DNA of 64,000 nt from Nocardiopsis alborubida (GCF_012396365.1 NZ_JAAXPG010000007.1:182154-246153); one strand, 5' to 3'; positions 42,957 through 52,877 are shown, counted from the first letter of the stretch. Numbers and translations are program-made. The notes: a model not told the origin generated them from the letters alone.

Positions 42957-43448
42957 CCGGCCTCGGGACTGGTGGGCTCGCATGTTGAGGTGTCGCGTAT
43001 TCCTCGTCGAGGCCGTGCCTGGTGTCACCGTGTGTGGTCTTCGGAGGCGTATCGGCTCCAGATTCCTCCGGCTTCAGTGACCAGGCGGGTGGCTGTCGTG
43101 TCGTGGTGGCCGAGCGTCATCGCGATGACGGGGCCGGGGCTTGGAGGACGAGTTGGCGGATCGCGGGGCCCTGCCGCGCTGTGGCGGGATGCCGACGCCA
43201 CCGACCCCTCGCGGGTTCGCCGCGCTGCGGACCCTGCCGGAAGGACTGCTCGTGGCCACGCTGCGGCGCTTCCCGCGAAGCCCGACGGCCGTGCACAGCG
43301 GGCTCAGCGACGACTCGCCCGCGGCGGCGGCCGAACTCGCTCGGCTGACCGAACAGATCCGTGCCTGCACGAAGGCCCGGTAGGCGACAGAAGGCCGGGC
43401 CTCCTCGGCCGTGACCGGGGAGGTCCGGCGGGTGCGGTACCGGGATGG
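42957..43448. other. Gene-poor stretch with a doubtful 80-aa frame
   Basis: 492 bases between the AraC gene and the NmrA-like gene. A plus-strand frame at 43141-43383 encodes FAALRTLPEGLLVATLRRFP and ends AELARLTEQIRACTKAR, but it has no good ribosome-binding site. It may be a gene remnant. Nothing else is supported. Confidence 0.35.
43394..43429 (-). terminator. Terminator of the NmrA-like gene
   Basis: 11-bp stem GCCGGGCCTCC / GGAGGTCCGGC with one G-T pair, 20 bp beyond the stop at 43449. Confidence 0.6.
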
Positions 43449-44321
43449 TCAGAGCAGGGGCCGCAGCTCGTCCCGGCACCAGGCGGTCAGGGTGGTCGGC
43501 GTCGTGGTCGCCACGGTGCGGGGCTGCTCGGGTGTGAAGCCGTCACGCAGCCCGGTGGACATGCCCATGATCGCCTCGACGGAGCCGGGCCCCAGGCCGG
43601 CGCCCGCGAGCACCTCGCGCATGCGCCCGTCGGAAACGCGTTCGGCGCGCACCCGGCGCCCCGTCACCTCGGTGACCACGGTCGCGGCCTGCTCCCAGGT
43701 CAGGTCGGCGGGGCCGTGCACGGCCCGCACGGTCCGGCCCTCCAGGTCGGGGTTGAGCAGCAGGCCCACGGCCGTGTCGGCGATGTCGCGCGGCGCGACC
43801 CAGGGCATCGGATGGTCCAAGGGCAGCACCACCGAGACGGTGCCGGAGCGGATGGCGTCCAGCTCCATCAGCAGATTGCTGAAGAAGAAGCCGCACCGCA
43901 GGTGCGCCACGGTCGCGCCGGTCTCCTCCAGCAGCTGCTCGGTGCGGGCCAGCCCGTCGATCTCCCCGGCCCCGGAGCGCCTCTCCGCGCCGACGCTGCT
44001 CTGGAAGACGACGCGGGAGATCCCGTTGGCGGTGACGGCGCGGGCGGCGTGCGCACCCATCCGGGCGTGCTCGGCGACCGGGTCCTCGGCCGGGGTCGGC
44101 GGGCTCACCCAGTACAGCGCGTCCACGCCCGCGGTCGCGGCCAGGACCGCGTCCCGGTCGCCCTGGTCCACGGCGACCGGGTCGACCCAGTCGGCCAGCG
44201 CCGGGTCCAACCGGGCCGGGTCGCGCATCAGCACGCGCGGGCGCACACCCGCGCGGACCAGGCCTGTCACCACGTGGCGGCCGACGTTGCCGGTCGGGGT
44301 GGTCACGGCGATACGCATCAT
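43449..44321 (-). CDS. NmrA-like NAD(P)-binding protein
   Basis: A 290-aa atypical SDR. It starts MMRIAVTTPTGNVGRHVVTG with the TGxxGxxG motif, and has LRCGFFFSNLLMEL and MPWVAPRDIADTAVGLL. These are typical of NmrA/YcaC-type NAD(P)H-binding proteins that act as sensors or reductases. The usual Tyr-Lys catalytic pair is not seen, so it may not be a classical oxidoreductase. It is divergent from the nitrate cluster. Confidence 0.88.
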   Translation of the reverse strand: MMRIAVTTPTGNVGRHVVTGLVRAGVRPRVLMRDPARLDPALADWVDPVAVDQGDRDAVLAATAGVDALYWVSPPTPAEDPVAEHARMGAHAARAVTANGISRVVFQSSVGAERRSGAGEIDGLARTEQLLEETGATVAHLRCGFFFSNLLMELDAIRSGTVSVVLPLDHPMPWVAPRDIADTAVGLLLNPDLEGRTVRAVHGPADLTWEQAATVVTEVTGRRVRAERVSDGRMREVLAGAGLGPGSVEAIMGMSTGLRDGFTPEQPRTVATTTPTTLTAWCRDELRPLL

Positions 44322-44705
44322 GGACTCCTTGTGCTCGACGGAAGTGCTCCCACGCTAGGAGGGGAAGCGGTCGGATTCCGGCCACAACTCACGCTCTCCA
44401 GCCCCTCAGTGGCACGGATGTCCGGTATCTTCCGGGGGCGGCGCCCGCTCACGGCGGTCCGCCGTACCCGGGAGCCCCGGGGCGGGAACGCCAGCGGAGG
44501 TGATCCGCCCCACACCAGCCGGTGCGGGGCCCGCCGCGCCGTGAACGCCCCCACCCCTCCCACCAGGCATGACGGGCCTTCTCACCGCGGCCGCGCGCTC
44601 CGGGTGAGCCGACTGTTTCCCGCGTGTTACGGCTGGACACCTCCAGGCAACGCGGGCTCCCTACCTTCGGTTTCGTCAGCAGCCGTCGAGCAGGAAGGCA
44701 CGGCC
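44322..44705. other. Intergenic region upstream of narK
   Basis: 384 bases. They contain the GlnR-like site listed separately and the narK promoter and leader. No gene is supported. Confidence 0.5.
44604..44641 (+). promoter_or_regulatory. GlnR-like binding site upstream of narK
   Basis: GTGAG-n6-GTTTC-n6-GTTAC-n6-ACACC: five-base modules at exact 6-base spacing. On the opposite strand the core reads GTAAC-n6-GAAAC, the published actinomycete GlnR half-site pair. It lies about 65-100 bp upstream of the narK start. The match is by eye. Confidence 0.65.
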
Positions 44706-46091
44706 GTGGCCTCAGAGACTGGCCCGCGCGCACCGCGCACCGGTAAGAGCTGGATCTCCGCCTGGGACCCCGAGGACGAGCGGTTCTGGAACGACGGCGG
44801 GCGACGCGTGGCCCGCCGCAACCTGTGGGCCTCCATCGCCTCCGAGCACATCGGCTTCTCCGTGTGGAGCATCTGGTCGGTGCTCGTGCTCTTCATGATC
44901 CCCGAGCACGGCTTCTCCACCACCCCCGAGCAGAAGTTCCTGCTCCTGTCGGTGGTCACCCTGGTCGGCGCGATCCTGCGCGTGCCCTACACCCTGGCCG
45001 TGCCCGCCCTGGGCGGACGCAACTGGACGGTCGTCTCCACCCTGACCCTCATCGTCCCCACCGCCGCCGCCTTCTTCCTCGTCCGCGACCCCGACACCCC
45101 CTTCTGGCTGCTGCTGGTCCTGGCCGCCACCGCGGGCGTGGGCGGCGGCAACTTCTCCTCCTCCATGGCCAACATCAACTCCTACTTCCCCGAACGGGAG
45201 AAGGGGTGGGCACTGGGCCTGAACGCGGGCGGCGGCAACATCGGCGTGGCCACCGTCCAACTGGTCGGCCTGGCCGTCATCGCCCTGTTCACCACCTCCG
45301 CCGGGTACCTGGTCCCGCTGTTCTACGCGCCGCTGATCCTGGTGGCCGCCTGGTGGGCGCACCGGTCCATGAACAACCTGGCCCACGTGCGCAACGACGT
45401 CTCCGCGCAGCTGTCGGCCACCCGCGACCGCCACTTCTGGATCATGTCGCTGCTGTACGTGGGCACCTTCGGCTCCTTCATCGGCACCGGATTCGCCTTC
45501 GGGCTGCTGCTGCAGTCCCAGTTCGGGCTGGCGCCCGTGCAGTCCGCCGCGATCGCCGTGCTCGGCCCGGTCATCGGCTCCCTCATCCGCCCCGTGGGCG
45601 GCCGGGTGGCCGACTCCCTGGGCGGGGCCCGCGTCACCCTGTGGGTCTTCCTGGCCATGGCCGCCTGCTCCGCCGTCCTGGTGCTCTCCGTCCAGGCCGC
45701 CCAGCTGGCCCTGTTCATCGGCGCGTTCGCGGTGATGTTCGTCCTCACCGGCCTGGGCAACGGCTCCACCTACAAGATGATCCCCTCCCTCTACGCCGCC
45801 CGCGCCGAGGACGCCGTCGCCGCCGGGGAACCCCGCGAGCAGGCCCTGGCCCGCACCAAGCGCGTGGCCTCCTCCGTGCTCGGCCTCATCGGCGCGGTCG
45901 GCGCCCTGGGCGGGGTGGGCGTCAACATCGCCTTCCGCGAGTCCTTCGCCGCCACCGGCTCCACCGCCCCGGCCTTCGCCGCCTTCGGCGCCTTCTACCT
46001 GGTGTGCGCCGCCGTCACCTGGGCGGTCTACCTGCGCCGCCCCGCCGCCTCCCCGGTCGGCGCCGCCAGCGTGGAGAGCGCCGACCGATGA
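44706..46091 (+). CDS. narK: Nitrate/nitrite transporter, NarK/NasA family (MFS)
   Basis: A 461-aa protein with about twelve membrane helices. Nitrate-porter signatures are GVGGGNFSSSMANINSYFPE and, in the second half, GLGNGSTYKMIPSLY. The N-terminus has EDERFWNDGGRRVARRNLWA, typical of actinobacterial NarK. The GTG has AGGAAGG upstream. Its stop overlaps the nasC start (ATGA). It imports nitrate for the assimilatory reductase encoded next. Confidence 0.95.
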   Translation: MASETGPRAPRTGKSWISAWDPEDERFWNDGGRRVARRNLWASIASEHIGFSVWSIWSVLVLFMIPEHGFSTTPEQKFLLLSVVTLVGAILRVPYTLAVPALGGRNWTVVSTLTLIVPTAAAFFLVRDPDTPFWLLLVLAATAGVGGGNFSSSMANINSYFPEREKGWALGLNAGGGNIGVATVQLVGLAVIALFTTSAGYLVPLFYAPLILVAAWWAHRSMNNLAHVRNDVSAQLSATRDRHFWIMSLLYVGTFGSFIGTGFAFGLLLQSQFGLAPVQSAAIAVLGPVIGSLIRPVGGRVADSLGGARVTLWVFLAMAACSAVLVLSVQAAQLALFIGAFAVMFVLTGLGNGSTYKMIPSLYAARAEDAVAAGEPREQALARTKRVASSVLGLIGAVGALGGVGVNIAFRESFAATGSTAPAFAAFGAFYLVCAAVTWAVYLRRPAASPVGAASVESADR

Positions 46092-48184
46092 CCACCACCC
46101 ACTGCCCCTACTGCGCGCTCCAGTGCGCCATGCACCTGGAGCCCGGGCCCGACGGGCGCCTGGCCGCCCGCCCCGCGCCCTTCCCCACCAACCGCGGCGG
46201 ACTGTGCCGCAAGGGCTGGACCTCCGCCGAGGTCCTCACCGTCCCCGACCGCCTCACCCGCCCCCTGCTGCGCAAGGACCGCGGCTCCGACCTGGTCGAG
46301 ACCGACTGGGACACCGCCCTGGACCACGTCGCCGAACGCCTGCTGGCCCTGAGCGCCGAGTCCGGGCCCGACACCGTCGCGGTCTTCGGCGGCGGCGGCC
46401 TGACCAACGAGAAGTCCTACACCCTGGGCAAGTTCGCCCGCCTGGCCCTGGGCACCTCCCAGATCGACTACAACGGCCGGTTCTGCATGTCCTCGGCCGC
46501 GGCCGGGGGCACGCGGGCCTTCGGCCTGGACCGCGGGATGCCCTTCCCGCTGACCGACGTCGGTGAGGCCGAGGTGGTCCTGCTGGCCGGGGCCAACCCG
46601 GCCGAGACCATGCCGCCGATGATGGGCCACCTGTCCGCGCCCACCCTCATCGTCATCGACCCCCGCCGCTCGGCCACCGCCCAGGCCGCGCTCTCGGGCG
46701 GCGGCATGCACCTGGCCCCCCGCCCCGGCACCGACCTGGCCCTGGCCCTGGGGCTCCTGCACGCCGCCCGCGTCCAGGGCTGGTGCGACGAGGAGTTCCT
46801 CGCCGAGCGCACCACCGGGTTCGAGGCCGCCTGGGAGCACGCCGCCGCCTGGTGGCCCGAACGCACCGAACAGGTCACCGGCGTCCCGGCCGCCCGCATC
46901 CGCGCCGCCGCCGACCTGCTGGGCGGGGCCGCCCGCAACCGCTCCGCCTACGTCCTGACCGGACGCGGCGCCGAACAGCACGCCAAGGGCACCGACACCG
47001 TCTCGGCCTGGATCAACCTGTCCCTGGCACTGGGCCTGCCCGGCCGCCGGGGTTCGGGGTACGGGTGCGTCACCGGCCAGGGCAACGGCCAGGGCGGACG
47101 CGAACACGGCCAGAAGGCCGACCAGCTCCCCGGCTACCGCAGGATCGACGACCCCGCCGCCCGCGCCCACGTGGCCGGGGTGTGGGGCGTGGACCCCGAC
47201 ACCCTTCCCGGCCCGGGCCGCTCGGCCTTCGAACTCCTCGACGCCCTGGGCAGTGGCGGCGGACCGCGCGCCATGCTGCTGCTGGGCTCCAACCCCGTCG
47301 TCTCGGCCCCCGACACCGCGCGCGTGCGCGCCCGCCTGGCCTCCCTGGACCTGCTGGTGGCCGCCGACTTCGTGCTCTCCGAGACCGCCGCCATGGCCGA
47401 CGTCGTGCTGCCCGTGGCCCAGTGGGCGGAGGAGGGCGGCACCATGACCAACCTGGAGGGGCGCGTCCTGCGCCGGACACGGGCCACCGCCCCGCCCGAG
47501 GGGGTGCGCACCGACCTGGAGGTGCTCTCCGCGCTGGCGGTGCGCCTGGGACAGCCCGCCGACCGCTTCCCCACCGACCCCGACACCGTCCTGGCCGAGC
47601 TGGGCCGGGCCTCGGCCGGGGGAGCGGCGGACTACTCCGGCGTCACCCCCGAGCGCCTGGCCTCGGGCGAGGCCCTGCACTGGCCCGTGCGCGCCCAGGA
47701 GCCGCCCACACCACGGCTGTTCCTGGACGCCTTCGCCCACCCCGACGGCCGCGCCCGCCTGGTCCCGGTCGCCCACCGGCCCCCCGCCGAGGACACCGAC
47801 GCCGACTACCCCCTCGTGGCGACCACCGGACGGCTGATGGGCCACTACCAGTCCGGCGCCCAGACCCGCCGCGTCGCCGAACTGGACCGGGCCGAACCGG
47901 AGGCGTACGTGGAGGTGCACCCCGACACCGCCGCGCGCGCCGGGCTCGCCGCGGGGGACTGGGCCCGCGTCATCTCCCGGCGCGGCCACACACGCGCGCG
48001 GGTGCGGTTGACGCCCACCGCCCGCCTGGACACGGTGTTCCTGCCCTTCCACTACGCGGGCGCCCAGTCCGCCAACAACCTGACGAACCCGGCGTTGGAC
48101 CCGACCAGCCGCATGCCCGAGTTCAAGGTGAGCGCGGTGCGGTTGGAACCCGAGGACACGCACACACCAGGAGGCAGCAGTTGA
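46088..48184 (+). CDS. nasC: Assimilatory nitrate reductase catalytic subunit (molybdopterin)
   Basis: A 698-aa molybdopterin oxidoreductase. The N-terminal [4Fe-4S] motif is C6-x2-C9-x3-C13...C40 (CPYCALQCAM, CRKGW). It has FNGRFCMSSAAAGG-type cofactor regions (here YNGRFCMSSAAAGG), GRGAEQHAKGTDTV and the C-terminal molybdopterin dinucleotide domain (LVATTGRLMGHYQSGAQTRR). It reduces nitrate to nitrite in the cytoplasm. The gene overlaps narK upstream and the diaphorase gene downstream, so all three are one operon. Confidence 0.94.
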   Translation: MTTTHCPYCALQCAMHLEPGPDGRLAARPAPFPTNRGGLCRKGWTSAEVLTVPDRLTRPLLRKDRGSDLVETDWDTALDHVAERLLALSAESGPDTVAVFGGGGLTNEKSYTLGKFARLALGTSQIDYNGRFCMSSAAAGGTRAFGLDRGMPFPLTDVGEAEVVLLAGANPAETMPPMMGHLSAPTLIVIDPRRSATAQAALSGGGMHLAPRPGTDLALALGLLHAARVQGWCDEEFLAERTTGFEAAWEHAAAWWPERTEQVTGVPAARIRAAADLLGGAARNRSAYVLTGRGAEQHAKGTDTVSAWINLSLALGLPGRRGSGYGCVTGQGNGQGGREHGQKADQLPGYRRIDDPAARAHVAGVWGVDPDTLPGPGRSAFELLDALGSGGGPRAMLLLGSNPVVSAPDTARVRARLASLDLLVAADFVLSETAAMADVVLPVAQWAEEGGTMTNLEGRVLRRTRATAPPEGVRTDLEVLSALAVRLGQPADRFPTDPDTVLAELGRASAGGAADYSGVTPERLASGEALHWPVRAQEPPTPRLFLDAFAHPDGRARLVPVAHRPPAEDTDADYPLVATTGRLMGHYQSGAQTRRVAELDRAEPEAYVEVHPDTAARAGLAAGDWARVISRRGHTRARVRLTPTARLDTVFLPFHYAGAQSANNLTNPALDPTSRMPEFKVSAVRLEPEDTHTPGGSS

Positions 48185-49629
48185 GCACCGTGCAGGGCGC
48201 GTCCCCGCGTCAGATCGTGGTCGTGGGCAACGGGATGGTCGGCGCCCGCTTCGCCGAGGAGACCGCACGCCTGGACCCGACCGGAGAACGGGTCCACGTG
48301 AGCGTGGTCGGCACCGAGCACCACCCCGCCTACAACCGGGTCCTGCTCTCGGGCGTGGTCGCCGGGGACTACACCCCCGAACAGATCCGCCTGCCCGTCC
48401 CCGACACCCCGGGCGTCACCGTGCGCACCGGCGTCACCGCCACCGCCCTGGACACCGAACGGCGCACCGTCACCCTGGACGACGGCAGCGCACTGCCCTA
48501 CGACGAGCTCGTCCTGGCCACCGGGGCGCGTGCCTCCTTCCCCCCGGTCACCGGCGTGGCCGGACCCGACGGCGCGCCCGGCGAGGGGGTGACGGCCCTG
48601 CGCGACCTGGACGACTGCCAGCGGCTGCTCGCTCTGGCCCGCCCGGGAGCCCCCGTGGTGGTCCTGGGCGGGGGCGTGCTGGGCCTGGAGGCCGCCCGCG
48701 GCCTGGTCGGACGCGGCATGCGCGTGTCGGTGGTGGAGTCCTCGCCCTGGATCATGCGCCGCCAGATCGACCAGCCCGCCGCGCGCATCCTGGCCGAACG
48801 CTACGCCGCCCTGGGCGTGACCGTGCACTCCTGGCGGGTGGCCGCCCGCTGGGTTCCGGGCACCGGCCTGGAACTGGACGACGGCCGCGTGCTGCCCGGC
48901 GACGCCCTGGTGGTCACCGCCGGTGTGCGCGGCAACATCGAACTGGCCAAGGACGCCGGTATCGAGGTCGAGCACGGCGTCGTCGTGGACGACCGCCTCT
49001 CCACCTCCGACGCCCGCGTGCACGCCATCGGCGACTGCGCCCAGCACCCCGGCGGCGGGGCCGGACTCATCCAGCCCGGCTGGGAGCAGGCCGCCGTGCT
49101 GGCCCGGCGCCTGACCGGCGCCGCGCCGCACGCCCTCTACGCCGGGGCCAGGCCGCTGACCCGCCTCAAGGCGGAGGGGATCGAGCTGACCGCGTTCGGG
49201 CGGGTGCATGAGGAGGACGCAGACGACCTGGAGACGGTCACCATCAGCGACCCCTACGGCGGCCGCTACGCCAAGCTGTCCGTGCGCGAGGAGAAGGTGG
49301 TGGGCGCGGTGCTGCTGGGCTTCCCCGAGGCCGCCGCGACCCTGGCCCAGCTCTACGACACGGGCGCCCCGGTGCCCGCCGACCGCCTGGCGCTGCTCCA
49401 GGGGCTGCCGAGCGCCGCTCCCGAGGAGGCCGACGGCGCGGCCGACGCGCTGGTGTGCCGGTGCAACGCCGTCAGCCGCACCGACATCGAACAGGCCTGG
49501 CTGGACGGGGCGCGCACCCGCGAGGCCATCGCCGACCGGACCCGGGCCACGACGGGCTGCGGGGGGTGCGTGCGGGACGTCCGGGCGCTGCTGTCGGGGA
49601 TGCAGGGCCAGGCCACCGCGGGGGTCTGA
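48181..49629 (+). CDS. nasB: FAD-dependent diaphorase subunit for nitrate reductase (NasB-like)
   Basis: A 482-aa FAD/NAD(P)-binding oxidoreductase. It has IVVVGNGMVGARFAEET (FAD Rossmann), NRVLLSGVVAGDY, VVVLGGGVLGLEAARGL (NAD(P) Rossmann) and VHAIGDCAQHPG. A C-terminal BFD-like [2Fe-2S] motif has CRCNAV and TGCGGC. It resembles the N-terminal half of NirB. It probably passes electrons from NAD(P)H to NasC. The TTG start overlaps the nasC stop and has AGGAGG six bases upstream, which decides the start. Confidence 0.88.
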   Translation: MSTVQGASPRQIVVVGNGMVGARFAEETARLDPTGERVHVSVVGTEHHPAYNRVLLSGVVAGDYTPEQIRLPVPDTPGVTVRTGVTATALDTERRTVTLDDGSALPYDELVLATGARASFPPVTGVAGPDGAPGEGVTALRDLDDCQRLLALARPGAPVVVLGGGVLGLEAARGLVGRGMRVSVVESSPWIMRRQIDQPAARILAERYAALGVTVHSWRVAARWVPGTGLELDDGRVLPGDALVVTAGVRGNIELAKDAGIEVEHGVVVDDRLSTSDARVHAIGDCAQHPGGGAGLIQPGWEQAAVLARRLTGAAPHALYAGARPLTRLKAEGIELTAFGRVHEEDADDLETVTISDPYGGRYAKLSVREEKVVGAVLLGFPEAAATLAQLYDTGAPVPADRLALLQGLPSAAPEEADGAADALVCRCNAVSRTDIEQAWLDGARTREAIADRTRATTGCGGCVRDVRALLSGMQGQATAGV

Positions 49630-49777
49630 CCCCGGAGGAGAGGCGGTCCCCGAACCGGCTCGTCCGCCCCGTAGGGAGGGTCGGGCGGGCCTATCCCGGG
49701 CAGGCGGGGTCGGGCGGAGCGTCCGGCCCCGCGGCGGGCGGGAGGGGAGGGCCGGTTCGCCGCCGCTCCGGAGCCGG

Positions 49778-50341
49778 CTACTGGCCCCGACGGCCGTCGA
49801 TGCGCTCGCGCAAGAGGTCGGCGTGCCCGTTGTGGCGGGCGTACTCCTCCACCATGTGCACCAGGACCTCACGCAGGCCCCACACCCGGTCGTTGTGGGG
49901 GTCGGTCCAGGCCGGGCTCTCCAGGTCGGGGGCTCGGGCCACGAACGCGTCGGTGTGGGCGCACTCCTCCCGCCATGTCGCCCAGGCCTCCTCCACCACG
50001 GCCGGATCGGCCACCGCACCGTCGAAGTCCCCGTCGGGTGCGGACGCGCTGGCGTAGAGCAGGGGTGCCTGTTCGCGACTCCTACCGCCCAGGCGGCACC
50101 GGAACCAGGCCCGCTCCACCTCCGACATGTGCCGCACCAGCCCCAGCAGGGACATGGTGGAGGGCGGCACCGAACGGCGGGCCAGCGCGTCGGCGTCCAG
50201 ACCCGAGCACTTCAGCTCCAGGGTCGTGCGCTGCAGGTGCAGGAACTCGACCAGGACGGCGCGTTCGCCGACGGGGCGGGGGCGGCCCTCGCGGGGGTCC
50301 TCGTCCGGGGCCAGGAACATGTCCGCGCGCTGTGTGCTCAT
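49778..50341 (-). CDS. DinB-like/DUF664 protein
   Basis: A 187-aa four-helix protein of the DinB superfamily. The DUF664 signature TTLELKCSGLDADALARRSV has the first metal-site region. LLGLVRHMSEVERAWFRCRL follows, then GLREVLVHMVEEYARHNGHA. The three His positions typical of metal binding are present. Some family members are thiol transferases, but this one is uncharacterised. The start is ambiguous (50341 or 50353). Confidence 0.85.
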   Translation of the reverse strand: MSTQRADMFLAPDEDPREGRPRPVGERAVLVEFLHLQRTTLELKCSGLDADALARRSVPPSTMSLLGLVRHMSEVERAWFRCRLGGRSREQAPLLYASASAPDGDFDGAVADPAVVEEAWATWREECAHTDAFVARAPDLESPAWTDPHNDRVWGLREVLVHMVEEYARHNGHADLLRERIDGRRGQ

Positions 50342-50474
50342 AGGGGGGAGCATCGTCCGCGCGCCGCCGGTGCGCAAGGGGTTTTCCCGCCCCATCCGGC
50401 CGCCGTCGGGACTTCGGGGACTCCGGCTGGGCTCGGCCGGGGCCGGGGCCTGTGGCGGTGGGCGTAGGCCGGGG

Positions 50475-50954
50475 TCAGCGCAGCGCGAGGACCATGCACA
50501 GGAGCGCGACCAGGGACGTCAGGGTGCGCACGTCGTTCCAGCGCACCCACACCGGCTCGAAGGCGGTGCGCACGGCGGCCGGGTCCGCGATCCGCTCGGC
50601 CGGACCCTGCCGGTCCAGGGCGTTGTTGCGCGGAACGTTGACCGCGAAGGTGCACACCAGGGCCGCCACCAGGCAGAGCAGCGCCGCCCCCGACCACACG
50701 GCGGAGGCGCTCGCCCCGACGCTGGCGTAGAGCACGGCGCAGGCCAGCGCCGCCACCGGGGCGCCGATGAAGACCACGGCGAAGAACGGGTTGAGGATGG
50801 CGACGTTGATCCCCTGCATCGCCTCGATCATCGCCCGGTCCCCGGACCTGCGCAGACCCGGCATCACCGCGATCGAGAACGCGAAGAACAACCCGGCGAA
50901 CAGGCCGGTCGCCACCACGGCGAACACCGGAACGACCACGTGCACCATCTCCAT
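50475..50954 (-). CDS. DUF1772 (anthrone-oxygenase-like) membrane protein
   Basis: About 159 aa with four hydrophobic helices (VFAVVATGLFAGLFFAFSIA, NPFFAVVFIGAPVAALACAV and others). It has the DUF1772 core ending RTAFEPVWVRWNDVRTLTSL followed by VALL. Some members act as anthrone oxygenases in aromatic polyketide pathways; here there is no such cluster. A GTG at 50957 is an alternative start. Confidence 0.85.
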   Translation of the reverse strand: MEMVHVVVPVFAVVATGLFAGLFFAFSIAVMPGLRRSGDRAMIEAMQGINVAILNPFFAVVFIGAPVAALACAVLYASVGASASAVWSGAALLCLVAALVCTFAVNVPRNNALDRQGPAERIADPAAVRTAFEPVWVRWNDVRTLTSLVALLCMVLALR

Positions 50955-51206
50955 CACGCCACACCCCGGATTCTGTTGTCCTGCCCGCGTGTTATGGGCG
51001 GATTCTACGTGCCGCGCGGAGCGTCCACGGCACCCCCGTCCCTTCGCTGCGGGCGGCACCACCGACCCGTCCCGCGCACGCGCTGTGCCAGGCCTCCCCC
51101 GCCCTTCGAGCCATGCCGTCCCCTCTTTCCCCGCACACAGCGCGGACCCACGCGGCCATCGCGCTGGCCAGGCCGGGACCGCGGCGCCCGCGCCGGGAGC
51201 CCCAGG

Positions 51207-52376
51207 TCAGCCGTGCCACTCGCAGAAGAGCACCGTGGCGTCGTCGCCGAACCTGCCGTGGTGGTACTCCAGCACCGCGTGCACCAGGCGCCGCAGCGTC
51301 TCGGGAACCGGCATGTTGTCGGCCTGGTGGCGGATGACGAAGTCCACGAACCGCTCCACGCCGAACTCGCGGCCCTCGGAGTCGCGCGCCTCGATGATGC
51401 CGTCGGTGTACAGCAGCAGCCGGTCGCCCGGTTCGAGCTGTTCCCGGCACACCGTCACCGGCAGCCCCAGGTCCATCCCCAGCGGGTGGGAGGGCTCGCA
51501 CTCCAGGTCGCGGACCTCCTCGCCCCGGATGAGCACCGGCGGCAGGTGGCCGCAGTTGACCCAGTACAGCTCCCCGGTGGCCATGTTCAGCTCGGCCAGG
51601 ACCGCGGTGGCGAAACGGGTGCGCACGAACTCCTGGATCAGGGTGTGCTCCACCCCCCGGCAGACGTCGGCCAGCGGGGTGCCCCTGCGGCGCTCGTTGC
51701 GAAAGGCCCCCACCGCCAGGTTCGCGATGAGCCCGGCGGCGGTGTCGTGGCCCATCGCGTCGAACATCGCCAGGTGGGCGGTCTCCCCGTCCAGGGCGTA
51801 GTCGAAGGAGTCACCGGCGTTGTCGTAGGCCGGTTCGGTGGCGGCCGAGATCGTCACCCGTGAGTCGGCGAAGGTGCCCGGCGGCATGAGCGTCCACTGC
51901 ATCTCCGCCGAGACCGACATGGGTTTGGTGCGGATCAGCCGGGCGTAGGCGTCGCTGTTGGAGCGCTTGGCGATGACCAGAAGCGCCACCATGGAGGCCA
52001 GGTCGCGCATCGCCGAGCGGTCGGGGTCGCCCGGGTAGCTCACATGCAGCACGCCCAGGCGCTCGGCGCCGTCCAGGACCGGAACCCAGTAGCGCTGCTC
52101 GTCCTCCACCCGCACGGCCACGCCCGTGACGTAGGCCTGACCGGCCGCGGAGTCGTCCACCGGCAAATCCTCACCGCCCTGGTGGGCGTCGTTCCCCTCT
52201 CCCGTGACCTCGCGCAGGACCTGCTGCTGGTGGTCGGCGAGGTAGACGCGCGCCTGGGAGAGCCCGGCGCTGTCGGCCTTCTTGGCCACGAGTGAGGGCA
52301 GTTCCTCGAAGGTGGCCAGATGTCCGGCCCGCACGAGGGAGACCATCAACTCGTTGGACGCGTGTTGCACCGGCAT
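51207..52376 (-). CDS. PP2C-type (SpoIIE/RsbU-like) phosphatase with sensor domain
   Basis: A 389-aa protein. Residues 1-150 form a GAF-like sensor (LSQARVYLADHQQQVLREVT, then YWVPVLDGAERLGVLHVSYP). The SpoIIE phosphatase domain shows metal-binding Asp residues in DNAGDSFDYAL, AMFDAMGHDTAAGL, LYTDGIIEA and FGDDATVLFC. Such proteins dephosphorylate anti-anti-sigma factors in stress signalling; the partner is not in this window. No RsbT/kinase domain is attached. Confidence 0.9.
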   Translation of the reverse strand: MPVQHASNELMVSLVRAGHLATFEELPSLVAKKADSAGLSQARVYLADHQQQVLREVTGEGNDAHQGGEDLPVDDSAAGQAYVTGVAVRVEDEQRYWVPVLDGAERLGVLHVSYPGDPDRSAMRDLASMVALLVIAKRSNSDAYARLIRTKPMSVSAEMQWTLMPPGTFADSRVTISAATEPAYDNAGDSFDYALDGETAHLAMFDAMGHDTAAGLIANLAVGAFRNERRRGTPLADVCRGVEHTLIQEFVRTRFATAVLAELNMATGELYWVNCGHLPPVLIRGEEVRDLECEPSHPLGMDLGLPVTVCREQLEPGDRLLLYTDGIIEARDSEGREFGVERFVDFVIRHQADNMPVPETLRRLVHAVLEYHHGRFGDDATVLFCEWHG

Positions 52377-52583
52377 GACAGCACCCCGGAATCCGGCACG
52401 ACAGTCGTTCGTCTCACGAACCCCTACCCGTCATGCCACCTTTCGACCAGAAAATACATCTTCGCACGTGAGAGCCTGACCGAACAGGCCACGGCCCCCA
52501 CCGGAACCTCCCTCGGGATGCCCCGCCTGAAACCACCCCCTCGTCGAGGAGGGCGGCCGCGAACGGTACCGGACACCGCCCGC
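52377..52583. other. Intergenic region
   Basis: 207 bases upstream of the phosphatase gene, with an AT-rich patch near 52440 (gaccagaaaatacatcttcg) that may contain its promoter. Nothing coding is supported. Confidence 0.4.
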
Positions 52584-52877
52584 TCACCGGTCGACGGCAG
52601 GCTCCTCCACCGCGCGGACGTCCGGAGCGGAGGGCGGGGTGTCCGCGAGCGCGAGCTCGGGAGGGGTCCTCTGCGATGACCGCGGACCCCGCCCTGAGGA
52701 GTGGGCCGGCTCCCGCGTCCCCGGGGCGTCGAGTGAACGGACCACGGGTGCGACCAGGGCGGCGATCGCCGAGACGCCCGCGAGTACGGCGAGGACGACG
52801 CCCAAGGCCCCGCACACGCGGCGTGGACCACCGCGCCGGGGCGGCGTCGGCAAGGACCGCCGCTCCGGACCGGCCAC
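52584..52877 (-). CDS. Possible small single-pass membrane protein
   Basis: A 97-aa frame with an arginine-rich N-terminus and one hydrophobic helix (VCGALGVVLAVLAGVSAIAA), then a hydrophilic Pro/Asp-rich tail. This organisation is sensible for a type II membrane protein. The GTG start lacks a clear ribosome-binding site and other frames are open too. No family is recognised. Confidence 0.35.
   Translation of the reverse strand: MAGPERRSLPTPPRRGGPRRVCGALGVVLAVLAGVSAIAALVAPVVRSLDAPGTREPAHSSGRGPRSSQRTPPELALADTPPSAPDVRAVEEPAVDR

Noticed and set aside
43141..43383. 80-aa frame after the AraC gene
   Set aside because: Amino-acid composition is acceptable, but there is no ribosome-binding site or family match; kept only as a doubtful remnant.
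42972..44705. N-terminal extension of the narK frame
   Set aside because: The frame stays open for 1.7 kb by GC bias only. The narK start at 44706 has a clear ribosome-binding site and matches the family length.
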